Part shown: positions 46,300 through 58,979 of the stretch, piece by piece | Layout of the letters: every line of letters begins with the position of its first letter | Position numbering within the stretch: position 1 is the first letter of the stretch | Assembly (NCBI RefSeq): GCF_932526225.1 | Contig: NC_064044.1 | Span: 6,474,747-6,538,746, forward strand | Source of the DNA: Nematostella vectensis | Lineage: Eukaryota; Cnidaria; Anthozoa; Actiniaria; Edwardsiidae | DNA: 64,000 nt | Reading direction: 5' to 3' | Notes under the pieces: generated by a model | Told to the model about the DNA's origin: nothing | What the model saw: only the letters and a program-made list of their open reading frames with translations | Databases searched by the model: none | Translations under genes and position numbers: made by a program

Positions 46300-49200
46300 A
46301 TAGAGAACTCCTCATCACGTTAACTAGTTCATCTTAGTGACACTGACTTTTTTCACGGTGCTCATGTACCAACAACCTTCCAAATCCTCAATAAATTTTC
46401 GCGTACAGCATATTTGTTGCCTCAAATTGGCCAATCGATTTACGCTATACACAAAATGTTTTTAGTTCGCAGCTCCTAGATCTATACAACAATTAAGAAA
46501 AGATCATAATTAATGCGATACGATGGAGTAAAAGATAACCATCCCAACTCTCTCTAGGATCAGTTTTTCTCTGTTGTTTACAACTCCGACAATTTGTATT
46601 GTTTTCCTCTAAAACACAAACCTTTCCCGCTAGAATGGCTTTATTTTCTTGAATACCTTATATAAAAATAACAAGAGCTTAAAAATGCAAGAGAATTAAT
46701 AATTCAGCTCTTTTGAATTCCATCTCAAGGCAAGATGCTAGGCATAGTGATTGGTTGAACAAAGATTATTACCGAAAACTTCGCAAAACGGCCTGTAAAA
46801 TATGAGAATATCTCACCGCAGAACGACGAAGGAGATTAGATCTTAAAACATAGTCATTTATCCACTCGTTTACCCAACACGAAGCTGGAGAGGCCTGCTT
46901 CAATTGATTCAACTACTTGAATTTTTCACACTAATTCTATTTGGCGTCTTTTGAGGCTTTTCATTGAACCAATCGGAAACAGCAAGTTAGTTCCTTTCGA
47001 ATGAGAGCCAAGCGGTTTTATTTTCGATTATTAACCTAATTCATTCGGGGTTCGAAAAGCTTTTGGTTTATGAAGAGCTATTGAAGGACATTTCTTAAGA
47101 TTGTACCTTGGTAACTGATTTACAGATGAGAAATGCGATTATGCTATAAAAAGGAGAATAACAAAACATCATGGCAAAAGAATATTTAGTTAACCATCTT
47201 TCAACGCTGACCTTCCGTGAATTTCCATGTAATGTATAAAAATATAATCTTCAAATTAATTTGGCGACCTAACCTAAAGTCAATCTGAGGTCACAAGTAC
47301 TATTATTGTATTTCATGTCTAGCCGAACAAAGTATTTTTACAACGTTAAACCTCGTAGCCATCAAAAGTCGCCATTCATTTTGCTTTGTTTACTTTATCC
47401 GTCTGTGTATTTTTTCACGTATTTCGCCATACAAAATAATTCTATTACGACTAAAGGCAAGATTAACTGGTTTACTTTCTGTTTTTTCACCTATAATATA
47501 TATTTTTTTACATTATATATTTTGCTATTATTCACTTCTCTAGGACGGAGACTCCATACTAAACATCTCCCCGCCAAAAAACGTTTTACTTTTTGTCTCC
47601 CGCAATTTAAAGCCTGCTGGAAACGGATAATAAAATAACAAGCTGGGAATTTGCTATGCATCCTACAAATTAATCTCAAGGTCAATGAAATGGTGTCAGA
47701 ACTGGATTGAGAAATTCTTTCTCATAAACTCATCAGAGATAGCGCGCAAGTGAGCTATGACACTGCTTTAGTCTCCTATTTTTGCTTATTCGACAAGTCA
47801 TTCGATAGACGTTGTAGGCAAACCGTGGTTTGTCCCCTGCAGAGTGACCTGATAGATCTGCTAAGAGTAATCATTAAAACAACCTGATGGTCCGATAATC
47901 CGGTTTCTTTTATCCAGCTTCTTAACCCATTATCCAATTAGCGAAGGTTAAAATCTACCTAAAAGGTTCTCATAAAGAATACGTGTAATATACGCCAATA
48001 ATAAGTTTAACTATTCATTTTTTCAAATGAATTGGCTAAACACATGGGCCGCGCAGTGCATTTTTGAAGAGGAGGTTTATACGTGAAATTGTATCAGCGT
48101 CATGTAAGCTCGGCCATTGAAACAATATTACACTGTCACAAACTTTGTCGAATCACCGATGGTTTAAGCTTGCCTAAAAATGATTTAAGAATAAGCAAAT
48201 AAAATATAAGTCAAGCATTGTGTTTCTTTTCAACTCTACAAAATAACCGTTACAGTACATCAGCTTTACAGCGCAACCAGTAAAACCGTGTTTGCAAATC
48301 TAACATGCCATTTATATTTCCCATGTTCTCTGATCGGACTGTAAACGAAGGTATTTAATTGTTCCAGAGTTTTGTATAAATCAAAATTCAATTGATACAT
48401 CTTATATAATATATAAGATAATAAATATAATATAATAAATCTTTCGGATTCTATGACTGACACTCCAGTATTAAAGAAGGAGTTGTTTTTTAAATTAAAA
48501 TTCAATTGATACACATGTCGATAGATCTTTAGGTTTTGGTTACTGATTAAGCAGCTCTTCTTTATAGGAGATTAAAGCTATTTTAGTTCTGCATACAATT
48601 AATTTTTTTGGAAAACATTTTCTGGCCTCGCAGCAATGGTCTGCTATTTTCCAATTTATTTTTTAAGTGGGGTGGGGGGTGAGTTTAGTTTTAAAAAAAG
48701 GATTTGGGAGAGGTTCGAAAGAGAGAGTGCAAAGTTGACTATCTGCAAATCTAACCAGCAGAACTTTTCACTTTCTGCTCCACTGGAATGTGGTTGTAAA
48801 TTCATGTCCAAAGACACCAATATTAATAGCACTAACCCTAATTCTAACTGTATCGATATCAGTCTACTTTGTTCTTTGACATGAATTTACAACAGATAAA
48901 GGCCCTCTTAATTGCTGTGCAAATAAACTCCATCAAAGCAAACACCAAAGGTTAGTACTGTACATAGTACTCAACTTCACAGTCCACAGAGCCAATGAGG
49001 TAACATAGGAGGGAGGGGAGGTTGGATACAACACTGTCCCCCTGCCACCACCATCTATGCATGTGGCATTTCTCAAATTTCATGAGTACTAAGAATATGA
49101 CTCAAATTGAGATTTTTGTGATTTAATAACTTCTCATTTAGAGTGCCATGAATTTAGTGCTTGAATAAAACTCAATTTGTGCACAGGAGGAGTAAGGTAA

Positions 49201-49316
49201 GAGAGTAAATTGACAACTTAAATGTATGAAACATAAGTAACTGCAAGCTAGAAATAGAAAAAGTGTTTGATATTACCTTCACCTCCCATACTCCAAATCA
49301 TGGTATGCGACTGCAG
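46300..49316. other. Interval between channel B and the FAM221B-like gene
   Basis: No coding sequence is recognised. It should hold the 5' flank of channel B (46300 onward) and, near 49200-49316, the 3' UTR of the FAM221B-like gene. It contains a duplicated AATTCAATTGATACA motif (48388 and 48500 areas) and an inverted repeat at 48793-48893. Confidence 0.5.
48793..48893. repeat. 101-bp element with 21-bp inverted ends
   Basis: GTTGTAAATTCATGTC-CAAAGA at the left is mirrored by TCTTTGACATGAATTTACAAC at the right. It is small and non-coding, possibly a MITE. Confidence 0.65.
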
Positions 49317-50366
49317 TTACTGGAAAGAAGATCTAGGGGAGGACTGTGCTCCTCTCAATTGGAGCGCCAAGCCTGTCGGGGTATTATCTGGAATGGCATA
49401 TCTACCTGATGTCAGCGCCATATATTGACTATCATCATCTTCCCGTCCAGTAAGCACAGCGTTACGAAGCCCTGGCAACTCATGGAAAGGGAGATATGCT
49501 TCCCCGTATGGAATACCTTCATCTTTCCTCATGCGCTCCGTCTCAAACACTGTCTCATGCTCTTCCCAGTGTTTATCACATGCACAACAGAGGAAATTAG
49601 AAAAGAAGCGTCCACACCCACAACCAGCAATCCGACACTGCCTCATACCAGTGGCAACATGTTCTTCATGAGTATGCTTGCATTTACACTTTGCACGCCA
49701 AGAGCGAGGGTCAAAATTCGGTCTACGCTGCAACCAATACTCTCCCACATCCTCAGCACGAGATGGTATAAACGCAAACGCCTTACACTTGCAACCTGCC
49801 ATACCACAGGGAACCCGCACACTGTTACTATCGTACCTCCCATGCTCGCTTAATGAATGCCCACAAAAGCACTTCGATGAGCTTCCTACACGAACGCAAT
49901 CGTGTTTAAAGCTGGGGATACGCCATCCTATATAAATACCGGTCTCTATGGCTTCCAATGCCGCCTCCCTTTCCGGATCAAATAATTTTTTCACCCTCGG
50001 TGCAAACTCCTCACGGTGCATAGCTCTAGCGACTGGTAACAGCTCGGCTTTCTCTGCGGGAACGATCGGTCTACATGTGTAACCCTTTGGGGCTAAGATC
50101 CCCTGAGTTTTGGCGGCCATTCCGCCTCGAGGTCTATGTGCAACAGCTTTACTTGCTTCTGTCGTCTTTTGGTTGCTATGATGTACTCGAGAGGTCGTTC
50201 TTCCAGGCTGAGGCGAATAGCGTGAGTAGTTATTCCTCGCTGTACCCCGACCTCGGTCTGATGTCCTTGAAGAGCTAACTCGTAGCTGGTCTAGAGGCTG
50301 TGTGAGGCTGTTTGGGGATAATGTTTCTCGGGACTTGGGAGTTTGTTTACTCTTTCGAGTCGCCAT
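49317..50366 (-). CDS. FAM221B: FAM221B-like cysteine/histidine-rich protein, intronless
   Basis: A single exon of 349 residues; the ATG at 50364-50366 is the first in frame. Residues 1-80 are Ser/Arg/Thr-rich and probably disordered. From about 143 the FAM221 domain follows: GIYIGWR, CFCGHSLSEH (166-175), PCGMAGCKCKAF (186-197), a GEYWLQRRPNFDPRSW block (208-223), CKCKHTHEEH (227-236), CRIAGCGCGRF (244-254) and CCACDKHWEEHET (260-272), then YLPFHELPGL. The Cys-x-Cys and His pattern suggests repeated metal (zinc) binding; this is inference, since the molecular role of the family is not established. The WLQRRP and YLPF blocks favour FAM221B over FAM221A. Orientation is opposite to the third Shaker gene. 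Confidence 0.92.
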   Translation of the reverse strand: MATRKSKQTPKSRETLSPNSLTQPLDQLRVSSSRTSDRGRGTARNNYSRYSPQPGRTTSRVHHSNQKTTEASKAVAHRPRGGMAAKTQGILAPKGYTCRPIVPAEKAELLPVARAMHREEFAPRVKKLFDPEREAALEAIETGIYIGWRIPSFKHDCVRVGSSSKCFCGHSLSEHGRYDSNSVRVPCGMAGCKCKAFAFIPSRAEDVGEYWLQRRPNFDPRSWRAKCKCKHTHEEHVATGMRQCRIAGCGCGRFFSNFLCCACDKHWEEHETVFETERMRKDEGIPYGEAYLPFHELPGLRNAVLTGREDDDSQYMALTSGRYAIPDNTPTGLALQLRGAQSSPRSSFQ

Positions 50367-53300
50367 CTTGTTTTCAACTTCTTATGAGCCCGCGATATGG
50401 TTCATTGAGTGCCAGCAGCAAAACCACAGGAAACCTATATGAAGAACTTTAATTTTCGAGGAACTTTGCGAAGAAGGGATGTGGGCAGAGATTTAGATGA
50501 TACGAATAATACCCCTCCCCCCCCCCCCCCCCCCCCTTGTCCGCCGCCTTTGGCATATACCAAGTAATGCTTGTGATAATGGAGCAAAGGAGAAGGAGTG
50601 TGCGGAGACGTCTGCGTTGCTTATTCGCGATAAAAGAGACTAGCGGCTAGGAGACGTGCAGCTTAATGTCAGCGCAGAGTCAGCGGTGCGTGTTTTCTTG
50701 GGGGCCAAAGCGCTGGACTATTTAAGGGTAGAGGGGAAGGGTGGATAGAGAGGAATTTATAAAACTAGCAGTTCATAACTAAACGATGATGCATTCATGT
50801 CATTTAGTCATTTTAATTAAAATATCTTTTTTGCAACGTGCGCTGAAAACCAGGCGCGGATCCAGACCTATTTAAAGCTGTTTAGGTAAACAGGCCCAAA
50901 TGTTTAGAGTTGGTACGTATGAGCTGCGTGTCTTCATTCTGTTAAATGACGCGACACAGTGTTCAGCTCTTTTTGTCGATAACAGGGAAAGGTCATTATT
51001 TATCGGCTTATTGACCAAAAATCAAGGCCCTCCCCCAAAACAAAAAAAAGCGTTTGGTTACTTTATTGAAATTATTCTAGTCTTGAGATGCTCTGCGTAT
51101 GGCATATTCTTCCGGGGGCACCAGAAAATTATACTACCGTATGTGTGCAGAGCCCAAAAATTAATAAACACCCACAAATGAAATAAACCCACAATAAGAA
51201 ATTGCCTACAAATGTAATAAACCGTAAACCCACAATTGTAATAACGAGCACTCTTTACGGTGTTCACTATCTCAAGAAAAAGATATATGCTTTATTTATT
51301 TTTTTTGTTAACCGGAATATAGCCTGAATGTCGTTGTTTCAAATTCAAATTGTGGGTAGTAAGAGACAGACACCGCCACCCTCCCCACCCACGCCAAATT
51401 ATTGTTTGTGAGGAGGAGGGGGGAGGGCACTGACTTGGGCATGCCCTTGAAGGGATGGCGGAGCTGGCCAAGCCAGGGGAAGCTGTTTCGAGTCCATATT
51501 TCAGGGGTGTAAAAATATTGTATAGGGGGTCTGACATGCTCTCCCATGAAAACTTAAATAATATAGGGGATAATGATTTTCAACGCCAGCCAAACGAAAG
51601 TCCTGAAAGCGCAAACAGAAGGCACATCACATCCATTTATCTATTTTGTAATGTATTGGGGGTCTGGGGTTCTCCCCAGAAAACAAAAATGAGATTTCAG
51701 ACTTTTAGGAGGCTCGGAAATTGATCAGAATACCAGGGGAGGGCCTAAATATAAGGCCCTCCTCTAAACCCTGTATCAAAATTTGAGGCCCTCCCCCAAA
51801 TTAATTTTACAAAAAAAATCGCAATACTTAACCTAAACATAGCAACCCCTCCCCCCGTGAAATAATGACCCTTTCCTGAAAAAAAAAGAGGATAACGATA
51901 TTGATTCCAGTTGCTGTCAACAATAAAATATGAAAAAATTAATAATCTCAATTTGACTTTATTCTCGATACACTCCTTTTGTTTGTTTAGAATCTTTTTT
52001 ATAATAAGGTCCAGCCTGAGATTTCGCCAAATTAGACGTGTATTTCGATCTCCCTTGACATATCGATATATGTCGAAGTTCCACTACTCCAAAAAAAAAA
52101 AAAAAAAAAAAAAAGGTCTTTATAAAGACAAAAACAACTAAAAAACATTTTCCAAAATGTTCTTTATATCAAAAGGCAGGTCGAACCAATCGAATTGCAG
52201 CTAATTCCTGCTTGATCAACACTAAATACAACACGAAATACAACTAAAGAGACCATAAAACCACATTTGGATGAAAATGAAAAAGGGAATGAGTCAAAAT
52301 CTTTTAACTGAGTGAAATTTAAAAGATCCTATAAATCATCTGACAGAACGCCTAATATCGAATAAATTCATTTATTCACATTCGTGGGAACAGGTAGCAA
52401 GCAAGACTATCGAATAAACCATTGATAAACTTGACATTGTATTTCAGGTGTAGAGTTACAAACACAAGTCTAGCTCTCTTTTTTTTTAAAACTAACGCCA
52501 CCTCTACGCTATCCCCCACCACAACAAACCAATCAATACGATGTCCCACTGGGTTTGTTTTTACCAAGTTCGTGGCTGTCTGATTGTGAGTGGAATAGCT
52601 TCGTAACACCTGTTTGACCGAGGGATTGTAATACGCGTTTAGGCGGTTTACAGGGCACGATATAAGGCTTGTTACTGGTGTTTTGGCGGTATGTTTGAGG
52701 GATTAGTAAACTTTGTATTCTACTCAAAACATCCACTGGAATATGTAAACGATTATCGTTTATTTTCTTCTGTACTTAGGCACAAGTGCTCTGACTAACG
52801 GGATAAAAACAAATACTTTATAAGGTGAGCCATAAGACTTCGTCTGTATTGTCAAAAGTTAAAATGATATCATTCCTTTAAAGTGTCCCACTTTAACCCG
52901 TTATCAATTGCAGACAAACGCTTTTCCGGTTCAGAATTGAATAGTTTTATTCCGTTTGATGGAATATAGTTAATTTTTGCCCGTTCAGATAAATAAATCA
53001 CTCATTAGATTTAGAACATAATGAATAGACTCTTTCAAGTCATTTTATAAACTTTACTAAAATTGTACCGTATATATTTGGACCTTTGGGAAAGGCCGCT
53101 AGCAAACAAACGGCTGCATTCTTTTACCGAAAGGAAAAACGTTTTTTAAGTTAAGTTTTGACAAGTATTTCACGTCCCACAAACTAGAAACGTATATCGC
53201 TCGGATGAATTTACTACATTTTTTTTATCGAAGCATATGTAGAAATAACACCTTATAAATAGAGGTTTATAAGAAATACTGGGCGCTTTTTTTTTCTCCT

Positions 53301-54059
53301 AAAAAATTTCTAAACCAACCAAACCAAAAATATTATTTTAGTAGTGTATTTACTACTTTGTTTACGTTATTGCTGCAATTCTTTGTTTGAATGCCCCTAA
53401 ACATCTCCGGTCTTTTAAAGTAAAATATAAAATCTCTTAGAAAACACAAATGTGTACACTCTTTATTTTAAGTAGTAGTTCATCTGGATAATTGCTTGTA
53501 GACATATTTACTTTTCTATCGTCAATGCTTCGCTCCTTAAATAATAAAGAGCGTTGTTACGAGTTTGCGGTTAAATTTTCAAAGAGAGCGGCAAAAACTA
53601 GGACTTGTTGGTTTAGAACTCAAACAAAAACGTGAAAAATGGGAAAAAAGATTAGAAGCGTACCCACGCGGCTCTTCTACGTCCCCCAATACAGGTTTGA
53701 TGCGGTGAAAGGCGGAACGTTTGTTTTTACGTGGATTACGAACAGTCGATCTTATGCTTATGTTCCGCTTATGCTTGCGTCGATCGACAGTGCTGAATAA
53801 CGTATGCGCATGCGCGTGCTCTCGCAAAAACAAGCACAATCGTAGTGTTAAAACATTCAAGAAAAGGTACGAAAGGCTGACTTCTGTCGGTGATTTGACT
53901 AATTGTACAGCATTAAAACCATACTGTACAAAAGATGACAGATTTGTGTGATAATGAGGGAGTCATAAAGAAAATAATAGCCTTAGGTTTGGTCTAGTTT
54001 TCTTAGCATTCGCCAAAATGTGACAGTTCGCCGGTAAAAAGCCGCCATTTCAAAACAAA
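50367..54059. other. Non-coding interval upstream of the FAM221B-like gene
   Basis: It contains the presumed promoter of the FAM221B-like gene (from 50367), a C tract at about 50516-50536, two GGCCCTCCCCCAAA-type repeats (51028, 51787) and a poly-A run at 52091-52113. Short frames are not convincing, and no exon could be supported. Confidence 0.5.
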
Positions 54060-54536
54060 AAGGCTGGTTTAACCGCGCGGTACTGGAACTAGTCTTGCGT
54101 TTTTCAGCACTGTCACGTCGATCCGGTTTTCACGCTTTGGTTTGTCGAGAAGGTATGGGCACTAGACTACGAACTGAGCATGCGTAAAACCTTGCTCTTA
54201 CGTCGAGCCGGTTCTCACGCGACATAAGACTCTTACGCTTCCGTCTCCGCTTACGCTTACGTCACTCGTGAGAACCAGCCAGCATAAGCGCAAGAAGAAC
54301 TGAAAGTTTTGATAATCTTACGTCTATGCTACGCTTACGTCGCGTAAAAACCGGATATGTAAGCAAAAGCGAAACATAAGCATAAATTGACTTTGGCTCG
54401 TCGAGAAGGTATGGGCACTAGACTACGAACAGAGCATGCGTTACCTTTCGCTTATGTCGAGCCGGTTCTCACGGGACATAAACTCTAACGCTTCCGTCTC
54501 TGCTTACGCTTACGTCACTCGTGAGAACCAGCCTTT
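54060..54536. mobile_element. Inverted-end element containing a tandem duplication
   Basis: It starts AAGGCTGGTT and ends AACCAGCCTT. Inside, 54143-54280 and 54399-54534 are near-identical direct copies of about 137 bp (GTCGAGAAGGTATGGGCAC ... CTCGTGAGAACCAGCC), each holding CGGTTCTCACG and CGTGAGAACC as an inner inverted pair. It is probably a non-autonomous DNA element that duplicated part of itself. Confidence 0.65.
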
Positions 54537-54929
54537 AAATGTTAAATGAAACACTGCTTCTAATTGATTTATCAAACACTGGTGTTGACTCTGCCTAACC
54601 TTGCGTTTTGCATCAGACTTCCTATTAACCTTCCACTACAGGGTACTTTTGAGCAAAATTGTAAGAAAAACAGACTGAAAACAGAAACCTCCACCCACTA
54701 TTTCAAGTCCAAAACTACCAGTTAAGCAAAGCTACCGCTGACCCAAGACGGTATGCCTTGAAGTTTCCAACAATGCACTGCGGTGTCTTTTCTGTCTAGC
54801 GACGACACTGCTATAGCCTGTTGCTTACAACAGCTTTGCTTGTAATTTGCTTTAAAAAAATACAGCTTTTTAATATCTGGAGAGAGCCGTAGGACATCAT
54901 AAAGTCTATTTGGGCATTATAAATGCTGT
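54537..54929. other. Non-coding spacer before LINE remnant
   Basis: Nothing recognisable between the inverted-end element and the LINE remnant. Confidence 0.4.
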
Positions 54930-56870
54930 GCTTTTGGGTGTTTGCACACTGAGGTTGATTCAACGGGATAACAACACGGCAGAGAAAAGACTAGGTAAGA
55001 AAAAGAGAAACAGCAAACCCTGGATCAGTCAAGGTTCTTGGTCCATGATCGAGGAGAGAAAGCACCTAAAGGTTCAAAATATAAACGCGAAGTCGGAAAG
55101 GATCCAAAACCAACTAAGGATGAGATATAAGGAGAAAGATAAAGACGTCAAGAAGAATCTTAGAGCTGATAAAAGGAAATGGCTTAGATGAATTGCGCAC
55201 AGAAAGCGGCGGATATGGGAAATATGAACACCCTTTACGAGATAACGAAGATTATCTGTAACGATAGGCCCCGCAATTCCACCGCTATCAACAGCAAAGA
55301 GGGGACCACATTACTGAGGATTTATCTAGGTTAGCAGGGGCGTAGCCAGGGGGGTGGCCCAGGGGGCCGCCCCCCTTCTAGCAGCCAAAAATACAGTAAA
55401 TGTATGAGTCATTATTTGAAATACAGAACAAAATGCCTTTACCGGGCCTTTTGGGCCCCCTCCTGTTAAAAATCCTGGCTACGCCGCTGGTTAGCTCGAT
55501 GGAAAGAGCACTTCGAGGAGATCCTTAATTTAAGCAGACCTTGAAACATCCACCCGAAAACTACATTAAATAATTCAAATGATCTGGGAGGAAGAACAAG
55601 TCCTTTTGGAATGGTTTAAAGGATTAATTGTCAAGCTACCAAAGGAAGGAAACTTAAGAGATTGCACGAATTGGCGAGGCATAACACTCCTATAATCATC
55701 TCAAGTAAAGTCATAGGTATAAGATTCTCATGGAACGGATGAAAAAGGGAGCAGATGCAAAACTACGACGAGAACAAGCGGGTTTCCGTCAAGGACGAAG
55801 TACAACCGAACAGATATCCGTGCTACTCAATTATCGAACAGACACACAAATGACAAGCTTCACTGATTTTGAACCTTATTGATTTTGAAAAAGCATTCGA
55901 CTCGCTGCATAGGAGCAGCCTCTGGAGGCCAAGCATCTGAGTGGTTCCAAGTAAAAACTGGAGTCAAACAAGGCTGCGTAATGTCAGGCTTTCTTCTTGT
56001 CATCGATTGAATAATGCGTGAAACAACTACCCAACTAGAAGACCTAGACTGTGCGGATGACATTGTGCTCATTTCGACTAACCACAGCCAAATGCAAAAG
56101 AAGACGGACAATAACTATCTTAGACAGCCCAAAAAGTAGGACTTAACATCAGCCAATCAAAAACCCGAGTACTGAAAGTAAACTGTAAGAACCCAGAGCC
56201 AATCAAGCTCCAGAATGGCCAAGACATCAAAGAAACCAATGACTCACCTATCTTGGAGCCTGCATAAGCACTGACGGAGGTGATGATAAAGACATCGATA
56301 CCAGAATTAGCAAGGCCAAAGCAGCTTTCAGGAAACTGAAAAAGGTATGGGGCTCCAAACAATACAGCAAGACCACAAAGATCAAGCTATTTAACACCCT
56401 CGTGAAACATGTCCTTTTACATGGGAGTGAAACATGGAAGACCAATGTTAAGGACTGCGAAAAGCTTGACTCACTCCAGTACCAGTGTCTAAAGAGAATT
56501 TGGGGCATCTTCTGGCCGTACATAACATCAATAGAGGAGCTGAGCAAAAAAAACAGGATTTGCACGGATGAGCTTATGAGCTTGGTGAGAAGAAGGAGCT
56601 GGAAGTATCTCTTGCATGTACTCAGGATGCCGCGACAACACCATTGCGCAACTGCTCTTACATGGCAGCCCGACGGAAAAAGAACAATAGGAAGACCAAG
56701 ACAACTTGGTCGGTGGAAAAGGAGAAAATAGAGGCAGGATGGAAATCTTGGGAGATGACAAGGGTGGTAGCTCGTGATAGGCCAAAATGGAGGAGAAGTA
56801 TGAAGGCCTTTGCGCAACTGAGCGCGAAGAGGATACGTGAGGTGATATCGAAATGGAATATTTTGTTTGA
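54930..56870 (+). pseudogene. Decayed LINE (endonuclease/reverse transcriptase type)
   Basis: Fragments in all three plus frames follow the order of a LINE polyprotein: a basic region at 54985-55190, then motifs near 55620-55690 (KLPKEGNLRDCTNWRGI), 55780-55810 (EQAGFRQGRSTTEQI), 55875-55900 (DFEKAFDSLHR), about 55950 (KTGVKQGCVMSGF), 56050 (ADDIVLI), and the C-terminal segment 56402-56731 (LHGSETWK ... WKYLLHVLRMPRQHHCATALTWQPDGK) with a shift into GWKSWEMTRVVARDRPKWR. Numerous stops and frameshifts show it is inactive. A short transposon (55335-55489) interrupts it. Intact relatives copy their RNA at a nicked target. Confidence 0.88.
55335..55489. mobile_element. Short TIR element nested in LINE, GTTAG duplication
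   Basis: CAGGGGCGTAGCCAGG at the left and CCTGGCTACGCCGCTG at the right. GTTAG directly flanks both ends (55330-55334, 55490-55494). It is the least diverged copy of its family here and is related to 9418-9581. Confidence 0.85.
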
Positions 56871-56929
56871 ATACCACGACTTCCTGCGTGTTTTGATTAT
56901 TGAAATTCTCTTATTATTGAAAAGTTAAT

Positions 56930-57131
56930 AGAGATTGGCCGCTATGTAGAGGTCAAGAACAAGTAACAAAACCATGAAATAGCCGCTTTTGAAAGAGGTT
57001 TGGTCGCTATATGGAGGTAAAGAACAAGTAATCAAGTAACGAAGCCCTGAACTAAGCGCTTTTGATAGAGGTTGGTTGCTATATAGAAGTCAAGATCAAG
57101 TAACGAAACCCTGAACTATCCGCTTTTGATA
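56930..57131 (+). repeat. Tandem repeat of about 65 bp, 3 units (resumes at 58980)
   Basis: The units contain TAGAGGTTGGTCGCTATATG, GAGGTCAAGAACAAGTAAC and CCTGAACTATCCGCTTTTGA. A partial further unit follows at 58980-59030, so the sequence between was inserted into the array. Confidence 0.8.
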
Positions 57132-57132
57132 C

Positions 57133-58978
57133 AGTCTCGTACCCAGACGCCGCGCGATGCATGACGGTCAGGATGCGGTTTGGGTCGGAATTCGCTTGAT
57201 GTCTGGCAGAACTGTACAGGAACCGAAATGATCCCAGGACCCGAAACGATCCCAGGACCCGTAATGATCCCCAAAAGTGCCCCAACTGATCCCGGGACCC
57301 GAAACGATACCGAGGAGTCCCCGAAATCAACCCCACGGAATTGCGGTAATGGACATAGGGAAAGCAGAAGAAAGCACTTCCAACTCTTAAAGCATAATTA
57401 AGGGTTGACAGCGAATCTATTTCTAAATAACATGACTTAAAAAACTTAAATTCCAATACAATACTTCTATTTATTACATTGCCCCGGCGGTAAAGCCATA
57501 AACAGAATCCAAAACAAATACACAACTTTTAATTGCTACTGAAAGGTACAGCATAAACATAGCACAGCCAAGCACAGCCTTGCTCAGAACAACCAAACTT
57601 TTGACCTTCGAAACATTTGCAGTTCCAACACATGACTCTGACACTAGTCTCGTTTCCGGTAAACATCACCCCTAAAAATGTCTACATTCATGTGACAACC
57701 AAACGTGTATTTCACCACGAAATCCATGTTCACACGAGCGAATATTTACTGACAGCCGGTTTGGTCGAGAAGATGGAATGACAAAAGCACACTGAGTAAT
57801 GCACTCGAACAACCCTTTTACTACCGTTGCAAAATATTAAGAGATGTTGCTTTTGTTGAAAGCAAAATGTGAGTTTAGAATTTCCTCATGTAGTCGTGCG
57901 TACACCCCTGCATGATCTCTCTCTATCTCTCTTTATGATAGGTCTTTCATTCACCGAACACAAACAAACATTTCCCTACAGGGAAGCAGAGGCATGTATT
58001 ATCTGTGGAGACTTTCTTTTATGGCTTGTTATGTATAAATGATTTATTCACGCCTGGTTCTTCAAATTACCATCACGGGAATTGTTATTTGACCCCAATT
58101 GCTGACTCAACCAAGCTGTCGAAAGCTGTATTTCCAGCGCAGTCGTATATAAAAATCTTAATACTATGGTTTTAGTTAATTCAAATTTCTGCATAGTAAC
58201 AAGAATGACGCTAAAATGTTTCATATGTTTTTAAAACTGAAAGCCAATCCTTCCACATCGTTTCGGGTCCCGGGATCAGTTGGGGAACTTTTGGGGATCA
58301 TTTCGGGTCCTGGGATCGTTTCGGGTCCTGGGATCATTTCGGGTCCTGTACAGAACTCAGGAAATATCTTGCAAGCAGCGTTTTTATGACCGTTTTTTCA
58401 CTTTTTTGTGCACAAGTCCAAGGGCCTACCTACACACACTCGTTGTAAACCATTTAGTTTTATTTTCGGTGGTTCCCTGTTCAATTAGATGATATTTTCG
58501 TTTCGTAAAACCCAAGACGGCGGACGACACTGGTGAGCTCGATGCATCATTTCATGAAATGAATTTGGATGGTCTGAATGTTCTGGCACTTATTTGAACT
58601 CATACTGCTCTGGTTGGATTGTATTTATCAAAAATATACACTTTCAGAGATACAGTTCGAGCACATACTGTCTTTATGTTCCCTAGAAGAAGCTCTAGAG
58701 CGAGGAAGTCACTATTCGCACATGATCTTACGCCGAATTCCAAACTCCAGGAAAGTATTTAGGCTATTTCTGCGGTTGTCATGTGCACATGGAATTTTAC
58801 AGGCAAGAAATGCAGTATGGATAGGTCCTTCTTCGTCTGTGAAAATCCGTAACATTTTTGCTCGCCGATTTCGTCCGCCATCTTGGATCTGTAATCTGCC
58901 AGTCGTTATTTTTTTTCCGTCTTCGCTTCAGGATTCCTGTGGATGTCCGCGCAACAGCAAATAACGACTGGGTACGAA
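57133..58978. mobile_element. 1.85-kb inverted-repeat element interrupting a tandem array
   Basis: The left end AGTCTCGTACCCAGACGCC resembles the 28003-28226 terminus; the right end CTGGGTACGA (58969-58978) is inverted. A further inverted pair lies inside: 57220-57315 (GATCCCAGGACCCGAAACG ...) and 58255-58352 (CGGGTCCTGGGATCGTTTC ...), about 95 bp with few differences. The interior holds no recognised protein. Insertion into the 65-bp array is inferred from the matching flanks. Confidence 0.65.
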
Positions 58979-58979
58979 G

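Noticed and set aside
49425-49853. 142-codon plus-strand frame
   Set aside because: Antisense shadow of the FAM221B-like gene.
51430-51520. tRNA- or SINE-like stretch (CTGTTTCGAGTCCATA)
   Set aside because: Only a weak B-box-like GTTTCGAGTCC is present, with no A box or duplication.
56248-56877. 209-codon minus-strand frame
   Set aside because: It is antisense to the LINE reverse transcriptase remnant, and the plus strand carries the recognisable motifs.
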